This document shows, piece by piece, positions 52,972 to 61,412 of a stretch of 64,000 bases of DNA. Position numbers and translations under genes: made by a program. The number at the start of each line of letters is the position of its first letter. Position 1 is the stretch's first letter. The notes under the pieces are model-generated. The model worked only from the letters and a program-made list of their open reading frames with translations. It was not told the origin of the DNA and searched no databases. Origin of the DNA: Fuscovulum ytuae (GTDB taxonomy: Bacteria; Pseudomonadota; Alphaproteobacteria; Rhodobacterales; Rhodobacteraceae). The DNA lies in NCBI RefSeq assembly GCF_029953595.1, contig NZ_CP124535.1:3703001-3767000 (forward strand), in the 5' to 3' direction.

Positions 52972-54750
52972 ATGTTCGGTTGGGAACTGGCGGCGGACTG
53001 GCAGCCTTGGGTGGCGATGGGCATCCTGGCGGGGATGTTCGTGCTGTTCGTGCGGGAGAGCTATCCTGTTGAGGTGACGGCGCTGGGCGGGGCGGCGATG
53101 ATGCTGATGCTGGGCATCCTGCCGGTTCGGGATGCGACAGCGGTGCTGGCCAATCCCGCGCCATGGACGATCATGATGATGTTTCTGGTCATGGGCGGGC
53201 TGGTCCGAACGGGCGCGGTGGAAAGCGTCGTGCGGATGGCCGAACGGCATGTGGGCGGGCGGCCCAAGACGACCGTGGTGGTCCTGTTCGGCACGATTGC
53301 GGTGGCGTCGGGCTTTATGAACAACACGCCCCTTGTGGCGGTGATGATCCCGGTGGTGATGCAGATTGCGGTGAAGTTGCGGACCGCGCCGTCGAAGTTG
53401 TTGATCCCCTTGTCCTATATGACCGTTCTGGGTGGCATGATCACGCTGATCGGGACATCGACGAACCTTCTGGTCGATGGCGTGGCGGCCAAGGCGGGGC
53501 TGGAGCATTTCGGGATTTTTGAGATCGCGCCCTTGGGGATCGTCTTGATGATCGCGGGGGGGCTGTTTCTTGCGCTGACGGCAGAGAAGCTTTTGCCCGT
53601 GCGGCAGAGCATGGGCGTTTTGCTGAGCGACCGGCGCAAGATGAAGTATTTCACGGAAGTGGCGATTCCCGAGGACAGCCCGCTGATCGGGCAGGCGGTG
53701 CTGGAGATCGATCTCTTCAAGCGGGATGGCGTACGGTTGATCGACGTCTTGCGGGGGGATGCGTCGCTGCGGCGGGATCTTGCGCCTGTCGTGCTGGAAG
53801 CGGGGGACCGGGTGGTTCTGCGCACGGAGATGACCGAGCTTCTTGGCTTGCAGGGCCGCAAGGACCTGCATCTGGTCGACAAGCTGTCCTCGACCCAGAC
53901 CGAGACGGTGGAGGTGCTGATCTCGCCCGGTTGCCGGATGGAGGGGCGTCGTCTGGGCGAGCTGCGGTTGCGGCGGCGCTATGGCGTCTATGTGCTGGCG
54001 GCGCATCGGCGGAACCAGAATATCGGGCGGCAGCTGGATGATCTGATCGTGCGGGTGGGGGATACGCTGCTTTTGGAAGGGGCGGTGGAGGATATCCAGC
54101 GACTGGCGGCGGATATGGATCTGGTGGATATCAGCCGGCCGTCGATCAAGCCCTTCCGGCGGACGAAGGCGCCCATCGCGGTGGCGGCGCTGGCGGGGAT
54201 TGTGGTTCTGTCGGCGCTTGATGTCGCGCCGATCCTGCCCTTGGGCCTTTTTGCGGTGGCGGTGATCCTGATCACGCGCTGCGTGGATGCGGAAGAGGCG
54301 TTTTCCTTCGTGGATGGGCGGCTTTTGGCGATGATCTTCGCCATGCTGGCGGTCGGCGAGGGGCTGAGCCAGTCCGGCGCTGTGGCCCTGATGGTGGAGG
54401 TGGTGGCGCCCTGGCTGGCAGAGTTGTCGCCGTTCTTCCTTGTGCTTTGCGTCTATTTCCTTGGGCTGGCGCTGACGGAGTTTCTGTCGAACAATGCGGT
54501 GGCGGTGATCTATACGCCCATCGTCATTGAATTGGGCCAATCGCTGGGGGTGGACCCGCGGCCCTTGGTGGTGGCGGTGATGTTCTCGGCCTCGGTGGCC
54601 TTTGCGACGCCGGTGGGGTATCAGACCAATATGATGGTCTATGGACCCGGCGGTTATCGGTTTTCAGACTTCATGCGGGTGGGGATACCGCTGAACATCC
54701 TGACGGGATTGCTGGCTTCGGCACTGATCCCGGTGATCTGGCCTTTGTGA
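52972..54750 (+). CDS. SLC13-family permease with RCK_C/TrkA-C domains
   Basis: About 592 residues. N-terminal and C-terminal halves are membrane domains; two RCK_C (TrkA-C) domains lie between (residues about 215-300 and 305-390, e.g. IPEDSPLIGQAVLEID and LISPGCRMEGRRLGEL). The conserved SNT-like motifs appear as GTSTNLLVDG near residue 165 and LSNNAVAVIY near 505. Family members carry di- and tricarboxylates, sulfate or phosphate. ATG 52972 is used; ATG 52961 is out of frame. It lies 8 bp upstream of the lipoprotein gene. Confidence 0.88.
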   Translation: MFGWELAADWQPWVAMGILAGMFVLFVRESYPVEVTALGGAAMMLMLGILPVRDATAVLANPAPWTIMMMFLVMGGLVRTGAVESVVRMAERHVGGRPKTTVVVLFGTIAVASGFMNNTPLVAVMIPVVMQIAVKLRTAPSKLLIPLSYMTVLGGMITLIGTSTNLLVDGVAAKAGLEHFGIFEIAPLGIVLMIAGGLFLALTAEKLLPVRQSMGVLLSDRRKMKYFTEVAIPEDSPLIGQAVLEIDLFKRDGVRLIDVLRGDASLRRDLAPVVLEAGDRVVLRTEMTELLGLQGRKDLHLVDKLSSTQTETVEVLISPGCRMEGRRLGELRLRRRYGVYVLAAHRRNQNIGRQLDDLIVRVGDTLLLEGAVEDIQRLAADMDLVDISRPSIKPFRRTKAPIAVAALAGIVVLSALDVAPILPLGLFAVAVILITRCVDAEEAFSFVDGRLLAMIFAMLAVGEGLSQSGAVALMVEVVAPWLAELSPFFLVLCVYFLGLALTEFLSNNAVAVIYTPIVIELGQSLGVDPRPLVVAVMFSASVAFATPVGYQTNMMVYGPGGYRFSDFMRVGIPLNILTGLLASALIPVIWPL

Positions 54751-54759
54751 GGGGCTTTC

Positions 54760-55134
54760 ATGCGGGGGCGAGCGATGCGGTGGGCGGTTCTGGCGGTAGG
54801 GGTTCTGGCTCTGGCGGGCTGTGCGGGGATCATGCAAGCGCCGGTGCCGCAGGCGGCGCGGCTGTCGGCAGAGGTTCTGACGGTGTCGCTGGCGGATGGC
54901 ACCGTCTGCCGCGCGGATTGGGCGGCGGCGGGCGGGTCCGGTCGGCTGGAGCCTTGCGGGCCGGGCTATGCGTATCGCGTCACGGTGGTGGAGCGGCCAA
55001 ACCTTTTGCGGCAGTTCTGGACCGGGTTGACGCAGGCCTTGGGCGCGGAGGGCGTGGTGCCCCCAATGGCCAAGGTGGAGATTACGGGCGAGGGACGCAG
55101 CTGGACCTTCGTATCGCCGCCTACTGTGGAGTGA
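54760..55134 (+). CDS. Small lipoprotein, 124 aa
   Basis: The start ATG 54760 follows GAGGGG by 5 nt. A lipoprotein signal sequence ends in the lipobox LAGC, giving a mature protein of about 100 residues with two Cys residues (VCRADWA and LEPCGPG) that could form a disulfide. No family recognised. It is probably anchored in the envelope. ATG 54775 is a possible alternative start. Confidence 0.75.
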   Translation: MRGRAMRWAVLAVGVLALAGCAGIMQAPVPQAARLSAEVLTVSLADGTVCRADWAAAGGSGRLEPCGPGYAYRVTVVERPNLLRQFWTGLTQALGAEGVVPPMAKVEITGEGRSWTFVSPPTVE

Positions 55135-55145
55135 TCCGGCGGGTG

Positions 55146-55165
55146 GATGGGCAGCACTGCCCATC
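55146..55165. repeat. REP-like palindrome
   Basis: GATGGGCAG-CA-CTGCCCATC, a perfect 9-bp inverted repeat with a 2-nt centre between two genes. A related GGATGG-C-CCATCC is at 55782-55794. Both have the GGATGGGC...GCCCATCC design. Confidence 0.6.
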
Positions 55166-55237
55166 TTATGGGTGGCGACGACGGAAAAATAAGACGGTGG
55201 CGTTGAACGGGACGATACCCGTTTGCAGGAGCCAATC

Positions 55238-55765
55238 ATGTCTGTTTTTTCTGTGCCGCGCCGTGATCTTTCGCTTCGGTCATGGGCGACGCCCCTTGTC
55301 GTTGGGTCTTTCCTTTTGATGGGGGCGACCGGGGTGGCGATGTTCTTCCATGTGGAAACGCCCTTGATGAAGGGCCTGCATGAATGGGCGGGTTGGGCCA
55401 TGCTGGCCGGGGGCGGGGCGCATCTGGTGCTGAACTGGCGGGGCTTCACGACCTATTTCCGGCGGCCTTTGGCGGGTGGGATCATGGGGGTGGGGGTTGT
55501 GCTGCTTGGGTTGAGCCTTTTGCCCTTGGCGCCGGAGGGTGGCCCCTCTGCCACGATTGAGGCGATGATCGGGGCGGTGGGGACGGCCCCTGTGACGGTG
55601 CTGGCCGAGTTGACCGGGCAGGAGGTGGCGGCGGTCGTGGCCGAATTGGCCGAGGCCGGGTTGCCGGGGGCGGGACCGTACAGCACGGTGGCGGGTCTGG
55701 CGGGCGGCGATCGGGACCTGCAATTCGCGGGGCTTGCGGCGGTTCTTGCCCCCCTTGATGACTGA
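55238..55765 (+). CDS. DUF4405 domain membrane protein
   Basis: About 175 residues. The N-terminal part has three membrane helices with FFHVETPLMKGLHEWAGWA and GGGAHLVLNWRGF, whose His residues suggest haem ligation as in cytochrome b-like DUF4405 proteins. The C-terminal half is a soluble Ala/Val/Glu-rich domain. AGGAG is 6 nt before ATG 55238. The role is unknown; a redox function is inferred only from the histidines. Confidence 0.82.
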   Translation: MSVFSVPRRDLSLRSWATPLVVGSFLLMGATGVAMFFHVETPLMKGLHEWAGWAMLAGGGAHLVLNWRGFTTYFRRPLAGGIMGVGVVLLGLSLLPLAPEGGPSATIEAMIGAVGTAPVTVLAELTGQEVAAVVAELAEAGLPGAGPYSTVAGLAGGDRDLQFAGLAAVLAPLDD

Positions 55766-55781
55766 GTGCTGGGCGTGGGCT

Positions 55782-55794
55782 GGATGGCCCATCC
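55782..55794. repeat. REP-like palindrome, second copy
   Basis: GGATGG-C-CCATCC, a perfect 6-1-6 inverted repeat shortly after the DUF4405 stop, followed by TACGAC. It resembles the palindrome at 55146-55165. Confidence 0.55.
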
Positions 55795-55891
55795 TACGAC
55801 AAAGCCGCGCCCTTGCCGCACGGGGTTGCCGTTCCCCTTCTGCCTTGTGTATAGGACGCCATCACCCCGCAGGGATATCGGAGCAAGGGTC

Positions 55892-56635
55892 ATGGCAGGC
55901 CATTCGAAATGGGCGAACATCCAGCACCGCAAGGGCAAGCAGGATGCGATCCGGTCAAAAATGTTTTCCAAGCTGGCGAAGGAGATCACCGTCTCGGCCA
56001 AGATGGGTGATCCTGACCCAGAGAAGAACCCGCGTCTGCGTCTGGCGGTGAAGGCCGCCAAGGCGGTGTCGATGCCCAAGGACGTGATCGAGCGCGCGAT
56101 CAAGAAATCGCAGGGCGGCGATGCGGCGGATTACACGGAAATCCGCTATGAGGGTTATGGGCCGAACGGGATTGCGATCATCGTCGAGGCGATGACGGAT
56201 AACCTGAACCGCACCGCATCCAACGTGCGGTCCTATTTCACCAAATGCGGCGGCAATCTGGGGCAGACCGGATCGGTCAGCCATGGCTTTGATCGGGTGG
56301 GCGAGATTTCCTATCCCGCCAGCGCCGGATCGGCGGATGACGTGATGATGGCCGCGCTGGAGGCCGGGGCGGATGATGTGGAATCCGATGACGAGGGGCA
56401 TTGGATTTATTGCAGCGTCGAGGCGTTGTCGGATGTTTCGGATGCCTTGGAAAAGGGTTTGGGGGAATCGACGGAGTCAAAGCTGATCTGGCGGCCGCAG
56501 ACGCGGACCGAGGTCGATCTGGAGACGGCGACCAAGCTGATGCGTCTGATCGACATGCTGGAAGAGGATGACGATGTGCAGACAGTAACGCATAATTTCG
56601 ACATCCCCGATGCGGTGGCGGCACAGCTGGGCTGA
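55892..56635 (+). CDS. YebC/PmpR-family transcription regulator
   Basis: About 247 residues. It starts with the signature [19 protein letters not shown] and continues with [20 protein letters not shown] and [12 protein letters not shown] blocks. YebC proteins bind DNA as a regulator and also assist ribosomes at proline-rich stretches. Start ATG 55892 is preceded by GGAGCAAGG. A terminator follows directly. The upstream 55795-55890 region holds a promoter-like TTGTGTATAGGA stretch. Confidence 0.95.
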   Translation: MAGHSKWANIQHRKGKQDAIRSKMFSKLAKEITVSAKMGDPDPEKNPRLRLAVKAAKAVSMPKDVIERAIKKSQGGDAADYTEIRYEGYGPNGIAIIVEAMTDNLNRTASNVRSYFTKCGGNLGQTGSVSHGFDRVGEISYPASAGSADDVMMAALEAGADDVESDDEGHWIYCSVEALSDVSDALEKGLGESTESKLIWRPQTRTEVDLETATKLMRLIDMLEEDDDVQTVTHNFDIPDAVAAQLG

Positions 56636-56662
56636 TTGCCCCGCGCGCAGGGTTCGGGAAAG

Positions 56663-56687
56663 GGCGGTCCTTCGGGGCCGCCTTTTT
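56663..56687 (+). terminator. Rho-independent terminator after yebC
   Basis: GGCGG (56663-56667) pairs with CCGCC (56678-56682), extended by a T-G wobble and two C-G pairs around a TTCG tetraloop, then TTTTT. Confidence 0.8.
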
Positions 56688-56695
56688 CCTTTTGG

Positions 56696-57223
56696 TCAGC
56701 GCGATTGCATGCGGCCGAAGCGGGATTCGTGCCATTGGTCGTGGTTTTCCACGGCGACGGCCAGCGCGTCGAGGAGGGTGGATGCCGTCAGCGGGGTGCG
56801 GAGGGTGACATCGCAGATGGCCATGCGTTCGGTGGAATAGTCGGACCGCGTCACCCGCGAGGACAGGACGATGATCGGCAGATAGGGGGCGAAGCGGCGC
56901 AGGCGGAGGCCGAAATCGATCATCGTGCCGTCATCGCCAAGGAAATCGGCATCGATCAGGGCGGCGTCGAAGCTGTTGGCATAGCGGTCAAACCATTCGA
57001 GCGACAGGCTGCGGATCGGCATCGCCGTGAGCTTTGCGCCGCGACTGGCCAACCAATCGAGGAGCGTATCGAAAGGGCCACCGGGCAGGAGGCAGAAGGC
57101 AACGATCCGCGCAGGGGCAGGCGTCGCGCGGGTGCGGGCGGCGATTGGCGGGGTGGCAAGGCTGGTGTCAGAGGTATCAGACAGGGGGATGCCATAGCGA
57201 AAGGAGGCCGGAACAGGGATCAC
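56696..57223 (-). CDS. Receiver-like conserved protein with degenerate phospho-acceptor set
   Basis: About 175 residues from a GTG at 57223; the start is uncertain because no good ribosome binding site is seen. The middle and C-terminal parts look like a response-regulator receiver: a hydrophobic strand with FDAALIDADFLGDDGTMID, where the phospho-acceptor Asp could be in LIDADF, then YLPIIVLSSRVTRSD, and finally LRTPLTASTLLDAL, in which the usual Lys of the KP motif is Arg. No output domain is present. It could be a pseudo-receiver that only binds proteins. It is divergent from the small winged-helix gene at 57478. Confidence 0.6.
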   Translation of the reverse strand: MIPVPASFRYGIPLSDTSDTSLATPPIAARTRATPAPARIVAFCLLPGGPFDTLLDWLASRGAKLTAMPIRSLSLEWFDRYANSFDAALIDADFLGDDGTMIDFGLRLRRFAPYLPIIVLSSRVTRSDYSTERMAICDVTLRTPLTASTLLDALAVAVENHDQWHESRFGRMQSR

Positions 57224-57396
57224 CGGAACGTCACAGGGGCTATGGCGCTAGTCCCATCAGAGGCGGGAAATGGGGTATTTCCGCATCCTTATGCACGCAA
57301 GAGTTGTACGGATTGGCGGTTTGGTCAAGTCTTTTGCGGGGGACAGCGTGAAACCGTTTCGGCTTGGGTCCTGAGAGCCAGAATGAAATGAAAAAG

Positions 57397-57424
57397 TTGC
57401 GAGGCAGTGTTGGAGCGCTATAAT
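57397..57424 (+). promoter_or_regulatory. Promoter of the small winged-helix gene
   Basis: TTGCGA (57397-57402) and a perfect TATAAT (57419-57424) with 16-bp spacing. Transcription would start near 57431. Confidence 0.6.
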
Positions 57425-57437
57425 ACATACTAAGGTA

Positions 57438-57459
57438 TGGCCTCCAGCTGAGGAGGCCA
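57438..57459 (+). promoter_or_regulatory. 5' leader hairpin
   Basis: TGGCCTCC (57438-57445) pairs perfectly with GGAGGCCA (57452-57459) across AGCTGA, starting about 7 nt after the predicted transcription start and 18 nt before the GTG start. A 5' stem-loop this close to the start of transcription could protect the mRNA or sequester ribosome-binding sequence. Confidence 0.45.
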
Positions 57460-57477
57460 CGAGGGGACAACAGGGCT

Positions 57478-57777
57478 GTGGTGAACATAAAGAGCGTTGC
57501 GCAATTGCGGGCTTTGCTTTTCGACATGGAAAAGTCGCTGGGTCTTGTGGACCTTTCGTCGAATGAGCGGGATGTCCTTTACGCCATCAATGAAGTGTCG
57601 AGCGGGTCGCCGAAAAAGGCCCGGTCGGAGGCGATCCGAAATCATCCCTTGGCCGCAGCCATCCCGCAGGCGACCTATCACCGTGCCTTGAAGAGCCTTG
57701 TGCAGCGTGGGCTTGTGGCGCACGCTCCGGATACGCGGGCGGGGCATTACGTGCTGCGCGAAAGCGACGAGGCATGA
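57478..57777 (+). CDS. Small winged-helix DNA-binding protein, MarR-like, 99 aa
   Basis: About 99 residues from GTG 57478 (or GTG 57481), preceded by GAGGGGACAACAGGG. The helix-rich part ends with AATYHRALKSLVQRGLVAHA-like recognition helix and a wing (ATYHRALKSLVQRGLV then GHYVL). It lacks a separate effector domain, so it may be a stand-alone DNA-binding regulator. Conserved short proteins of this type occur in Rhodobacterales. Its own promoter with a consensus -10 lies upstream. Confidence 0.72.
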   Translation: MVNIKSVAQLRALLFDMEKSLGLVDLSSNERDVLYAINEVSSGSPKKARSEAIRNHPLAAAIPQATYHRALKSLVQRGLVAHAPDTRAGHYVLRESDEA

Positions 57778-57810
57778 CGGAATAAGGCTTTCTCAGGCCT
57801 TGAAGGGGGG

Positions 57811-58380
57811 ATGATGGGCCTTCAGGCGGCGCAGGGTGCTTTGCATTTCGGCGCAACATCGGCGGCGATGCTGGTGGCTTTTGCGGTCTGCGAGGGGATT
57901 AATGATGTGATGCGGGTTGGGCAGACGATGCTGCCCGCACCGCATGCCTTGTTTCTGCCCTATGGTGTTTTGGTCATTTGCGCATGGATGTATGGCTGGG
58001 CTGCGCTGCCCTTGCTGTTTCCGGCGGCGCTGTTGTCGGTGTTCCTGATGGCAGGCGGCATTGCCTTTGAACCTTTGATCATGGTGTTGCTGCTGGCCAA
58101 GATGATTGCGGTTCCGGTGGCCTTTGATGTGCTGCGCTGGGTGGGGCGGGATGCACGTGGGGCCGGGACAGCGGCGAATTGGAAGATGCTGATGGTGTTG
58201 GGGCTGATCGGGTCGGTTCTGGGCAATGTGCCGCGTGTGGCTTATGGCCCTTGTTGCGGGGGGATGGACCTTACCGGGATGCTGCAGACCTATGCCAATG
58301 TGGTGGCTTCTGACATGGCGGGGCTGTTGGGTGTGCTGGTGGTTGTGATGCTGTTCTTCCGGGTTCTGCGTCACGGCTGA
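57811..58380 (+). CDS. Hypothetical integral membrane protein, 189 aa
   Basis: About 189 residues with five to six hydrophobic segments (for example ALPLLFPAALLSVFLMAGG and MLMVLGLIGSVLGNVP). No family recognised. A two-Cys CCGG motif is near residue 150. The start follows GAAGGGGGG; ATG 57814 gives better spacing than 57811. It is convergent with the argP gene and overlaps its 3' end by 10 bp. Confidence 0.65.
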   Translation: MMGLQAAQGALHFGATSAAMLVAFAVCEGINDVMRVGQTMLPAPHALFLPYGVLVICAWMYGWAALPLLFPAALLSVFLMAGGIAFEPLIMVLLLAKMIAVPVAFDVLRWVGRDARGAGTAANWKMLMVLGLIGSVLGNVPRVAYGPCCGGMDLTGMLQTYANVVASDMAGLLGVLVVVMLFFRVLRHG

Positions 58381-59258
58381 CGCAGGCTGAGGCGCGCAGC
58401 GGCAAGCAGGGCGCGGGTGAGGGGCGCTGTTGCGGGTGCGGTGAGGCGCGCGAATTGCCAGTAAAGCGCCACATCCAGCGGGTGGTCGGGGGCGAGGTCA
58501 GCCAAGCTGCCATCGGCCAGATAGGGGGCGGCCAGAACCTCAGGATTGAGGCACCAGCCAAGGCCCGCGCGGCAAGCGTCGACAAAGCCATGCGATGAGG
58601 CAAGGCGATGCGAGGGAAAGCCTGCGCGGCTGGCCTGACCGTCGGTGAGGCGATCGACCCAGTGGTGCTGAAGCCGGTCTTTGTCCGAAAAGGTAAGGGC
58701 TGGGGCTTGGGCAAGGGCCAACGGGGTGGGGCCTTGAGGCATCCACCGTTCGATAAAGGCAGGTGAAGCCGTCGCGCGATAGCGCAGCGCCCCCAGCGCC
58801 ACGGTTTCGCAACCTTGAAGTGGGCCGGGGTGGGAGGTGATGGCGGCTGCCACCTCGCCCCGACGGAGCCATTCTTGCGAGACGTCCTGATCATCAATGA
58901 CGATGTCGTAAAGAAAGCCCGGTGTGGCGGCGAGCGCGGGGATGACCCAAGTGGCAAGGCTGTCGGCATTGACGGCGATGCGCAGGCTTGCGGGGCCGGG
59001 CGCAATGCCCGGCAGATCGGCCGAGAGCGCCTGTTCGAGCAGCACAACCTCATCATGGTGGCGGATGAGGCGGAGGCCTGCCTCGGTCGCGGTGCAGGGT
59101 GTGCCGCGGCGGATGAGAAGCGTGCCGATGCGTTCTTCAAGCGCTTTGAGGCGTTGGGACAGGGCGGAGGGTGTAACATGCAGTTCCGCCGCCGCCCGTT
59201 CGAAAGAGCCGCGCCTGTGGATGGCGGCGAGGGCGGCGAGTTGGGCGGGATCAAGCAT
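58371..59258 (-). CDS. argP: LysR-family transcriptional regulator ArgP
   Basis: About 295 residues. The N-terminal HTH is ALAAIHRRGSFERAAAELHVTPSALSQRLKALEE, followed by a LysR effector domain. Similarity in this HTH and the neighbouring LysE/ArgO gene indicate ArgP, which activates export of lysine/arginine. It is divergent from an ACT-domain gene, about 90 bp apart, so the intergenic region should hold the operator. Confidence 0.88.
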   Translation of the reverse strand: MLDPAQLAALAAIHRRGSFERAAAELHVTPSALSQRLKALEERIGTLLIRRGTPCTATEAGLRLIRHHDEVVLLEQALSADLPGIAPGPASLRIAVNADSLATWVIPALAATPGFLYDIVIDDQDVSQEWLRRGEVAAAITSHPGPLQGCETVALGALRYRATASPAFIERWMPQGPTPLALAQAPALTFSDKDRLQHHWVDRLTDGQASRAGFPSHRLASSHGFVDACRAGLGWCLNPEVLAAPYLADGSLADLAPDHPLDVALYWQFARLTAPATAPLTRALLAAARLSLRQP

Positions 59259-59349
59259 TAGAAAATCTAATCCGTATGCAGGATGTTTAATTGGATTGTT
59301 CCCGTTTCGGGCGATAGGTCAAGTGCGGGGTTTGTAGCCGGGGCGGAGA

Positions 59350-59733
59350 ATGGCGGAACGGGATATTGATCGGCTGTTGCGGGGCATGGAGCCGGTGCTG
59401 CATGAGGCGGCCTATGGCTTTGCGGTCTGGGACGGTGGCGTGATGCCATTCTTGCCCTTTGCCACGGTAGCCGAGACCGAGGGGATGACCGTCGTGGCCC
59501 TGCTGGAGGAGATGGCCAAGGCGGGGCTGGCCTCGGAGCAGTGGGCGCGGATCAGTCTGACCATACACAGCGATCTGGCGGCGGTCGGTCTGACGGCGGC
59601 CTTTTCGGCGGCGCTGGCGGCGGAGGGGATCAGTTGTAACGTGGTGGCGGGGTTCCACCACGATCATCTTTTCGTGCCATGGGCGCGGCGCTTTGATGCG
59701 TTGGCCGCGCTGGAGCGGTTTGCCCATGGTTAG
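59350..59733 (+). CDS. ACT domain-containing protein, 127 aa
   Basis: About 127 residues. It shows the duplicated ACT-like layout: an N-terminal part ending MPFLPFATVAETEGMTVV and a C-terminal part with WARISLTIHSDLAAVGLTAA and ISCNVVAGFHHDHLFVPW, conserved in small ACT proteins of the DUF2241 group. ACT domains bind amino acids, so it may sense lysine or arginine. The lysE ATG overlaps its last codons by 8 bp, and argP is divergent, which makes an amino-acid-sensing and export locus likely. Confidence 0.83.
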   Translation: MAERDIDRLLRGMEPVLHEAAYGFAVWDGGVMPFLPFATVAETEGMTVVALLEEMAKAGLASEQWARISLTIHSDLAAVGLTAAFSAALAAEGISCNVVAGFHHDHLFVPWARRFDALAALERFAHG

Positions 59734-60331
59734 TGTTGCGGGGGCGGGATTTCTTGTTGCGATCAGCCTGATCGCGGCGATTGGGGCGCAGAATGCCTTT
59801 GTGCTGCGGCAGGGCATCCGGCGCGAGCATGTGCTGGCGGTGGTGGCGACCTGTGCATTGTCGGATGCCATATTGATCGCGGCAGGGGTCGGGGGCTTTG
59901 GCCTTGTTTCGGGGGCCGTGCCGTGGCTGGCCGATGTGATGCTGTGGGGCGGCGTGGCCTTCCTTGTGGTCTATGGGGCGATGCGCTTTCGCGCAGCGTG
60001 GCGGGGGGGTGAGGCCTTGATGCCCGCGCCGGGCGGGGCGGCCCCCTTGGGGCAGGTACTGGCGACCTGTCTTGTGCTGACTTGGGCCAATCCGCATGTC
60101 TATCTGGATACGGTGGTGCTGCTGGGATCGATCAGCGCGCAATATGCGCCGCATGGGGCGGCCTTTGGCATCGGGGCGGCGATGGGGTCGGTCGTGTTCT
60201 TCAGCGCGCTTGGCTTTGGCGCGCGGCTCTTGGGGCCGATTTTTGCCAAACCGCGGGCTTGGGTTGTGCTGGAAGTCGTGGTGGGATGCACCATGTGGGC
60301 GATTGCGGCAAAGCTGGCTTTGACGGCCTGA
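59726..60331 (+). CDS. LysE/ArgO-family amino acid exporter
   Basis: About 201 residues with six membrane helices. The signature GAQNAFVLRQGIRREHVL near residue 20 and TWANPHVYLDTVVLLGS near 115 define the LysE/ArgO group, which exports lysine or arginine. ATG 59726 lies 8 bp before the end of the ACT gene. Regulation by ArgP encoded divergently is expected from characterised systems. Confidence 0.9.
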   Translation: MVSVAGAGFLVAISLIAAIGAQNAFVLRQGIRREHVLAVVATCALSDAILIAAGVGGFGLVSGAVPWLADVMLWGGVAFLVVYGAMRFRAAWRGGEALMPAPGGAAPLGQVLATCLVLTWANPHVYLDTVVLLGSISAQYAPHGAAFGIGAAMGSVVFFSALGFGARLLGPIFAKPRAWVVLEVVVGCTMWAIAAKLALTA

Positions 60332-60387
60332 GACTGTTCTGCGGTGCGGGCCTTGCGGGCGGCGCGGGGATCGGGTTCTGTGGCCCA

Positions 60388-61299
60388 ATGACGACTGCGC
60401 CTTCCGATCTTGGCCGCCCCTTGGAAGGGGTTCTGTGGATGCTGCTGACGGGGCTGTGCTTTGTCGCGGTGAACGGGATCGTGCGGCATCTGGGGACGGA
60501 ACTGCCCGCGGCGCAATCCGCCTTTGTCCGCTTTGCCTGGGGCGTGGTGTTTCTGGCACCAAGCCTGTGGATGCTGGCGCGGAAGGGCCTGCCCGCGGGG
60601 GCGGCGCGGCTGTTTGGATGGCGCGGGCTGGTGCATACGGCGGCAGTGGTGCTGTGGTTCTATGCCATGGCGCGTATCCCGATCGCCGAGGTGATCGCCA
60701 TCGGCTATTTGAACCCGGTGGTGGTGACGATCGGGGCGGCGCTGTTCTTTGGCGAGGCCTTGGCGGCGCGGCGGATCGCGGCGGTTCTGGTGGCGCTGAT
60801 TGGCGCGATGATCGTGCTGCGCCCGGGCTTGCGTGTGTTGGGCATGGGCCATCTGGCACAGCTTGGCGCGGCGGTGTTCTTCGCGGCCTCATACCTTTAT
60901 GCCAAGCGGCTGAGTCAGATCGCCCCGGCAGGAACGGTGGTGGCGATGCTGTCCTTGACGGTGACGGTGGGGCTGTTGCCGCTGGCCATCTGGGTCTGGG
61001 TGCCGATGAGCCTTGTGCAACTGGGTTGGCTGGGGCTGGTGGCAGGGTTTGCCACGGCGGCGCATTACTGCATGACGCGGGCCTTCCGGGCGGCCCCCTT
61101 GGCGGTGACGCAGCCGGTTACTTTCCTACAACTGGTCTGGGGCACGGTTCTGGGGGCGTCGCTTTTTGGCGAGGCCGTCGATCCTTGGGTGATTGCCGGG
61201 GGGGCGGTGATCATCGGGGCGATCAGCTATATCACTTGGCGCGAGACGGTGATCAAACGGCGGCAGGTGACGCCCGCCGAGGGTGCGGCGACATTGTGA
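60388..61299 (+). CDS. DMT-family transporter (EamA)
   Basis: About 303 residues with ten membrane helices in two EamA repeats; FYAMARIPIAEVIAIGYLNP near residue 90 and FRAAPLAVTQPVTFLQLVWG near 235 are the paired repeat motifs. It could be an exporter of amino acids, nucleosides or other metabolites. It begins 56 bp after lysE on the same strand. Confidence 0.85.
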   Translation: MTTAPSDLGRPLEGVLWMLLTGLCFVAVNGIVRHLGTELPAAQSAFVRFAWGVVFLAPSLWMLARKGLPAGAARLFGWRGLVHTAAVVLWFYAMARIPIAEVIAIGYLNPVVVTIGAALFFGEALAARRIAAVLVALIGAMIVLRPGLRVLGMGHLAQLGAAVFFAASYLYAKRLSQIAPAGTVVAMLSLTVTVGLLPLAIWVWVPMSLVQLGWLGLVAGFATAAHYCMTRAFRAAPLAVTQPVTFLQLVWGTVLGASLFGEAVDPWVIAGGAVIIGAISYITWRETVIKRRQVTPAEGAATL

Positions 61300-61412
61300 C
61301 CCTTGGCGAGAATGCGCGGGGAATGCCCGTGTCCTGCCCGAATTCCTGAAGAAACCCATAACCTTGCATCGTCAATCTGACCCGTGGCTACAGGCTTTGG
61401 GTGGGTCGGGCT

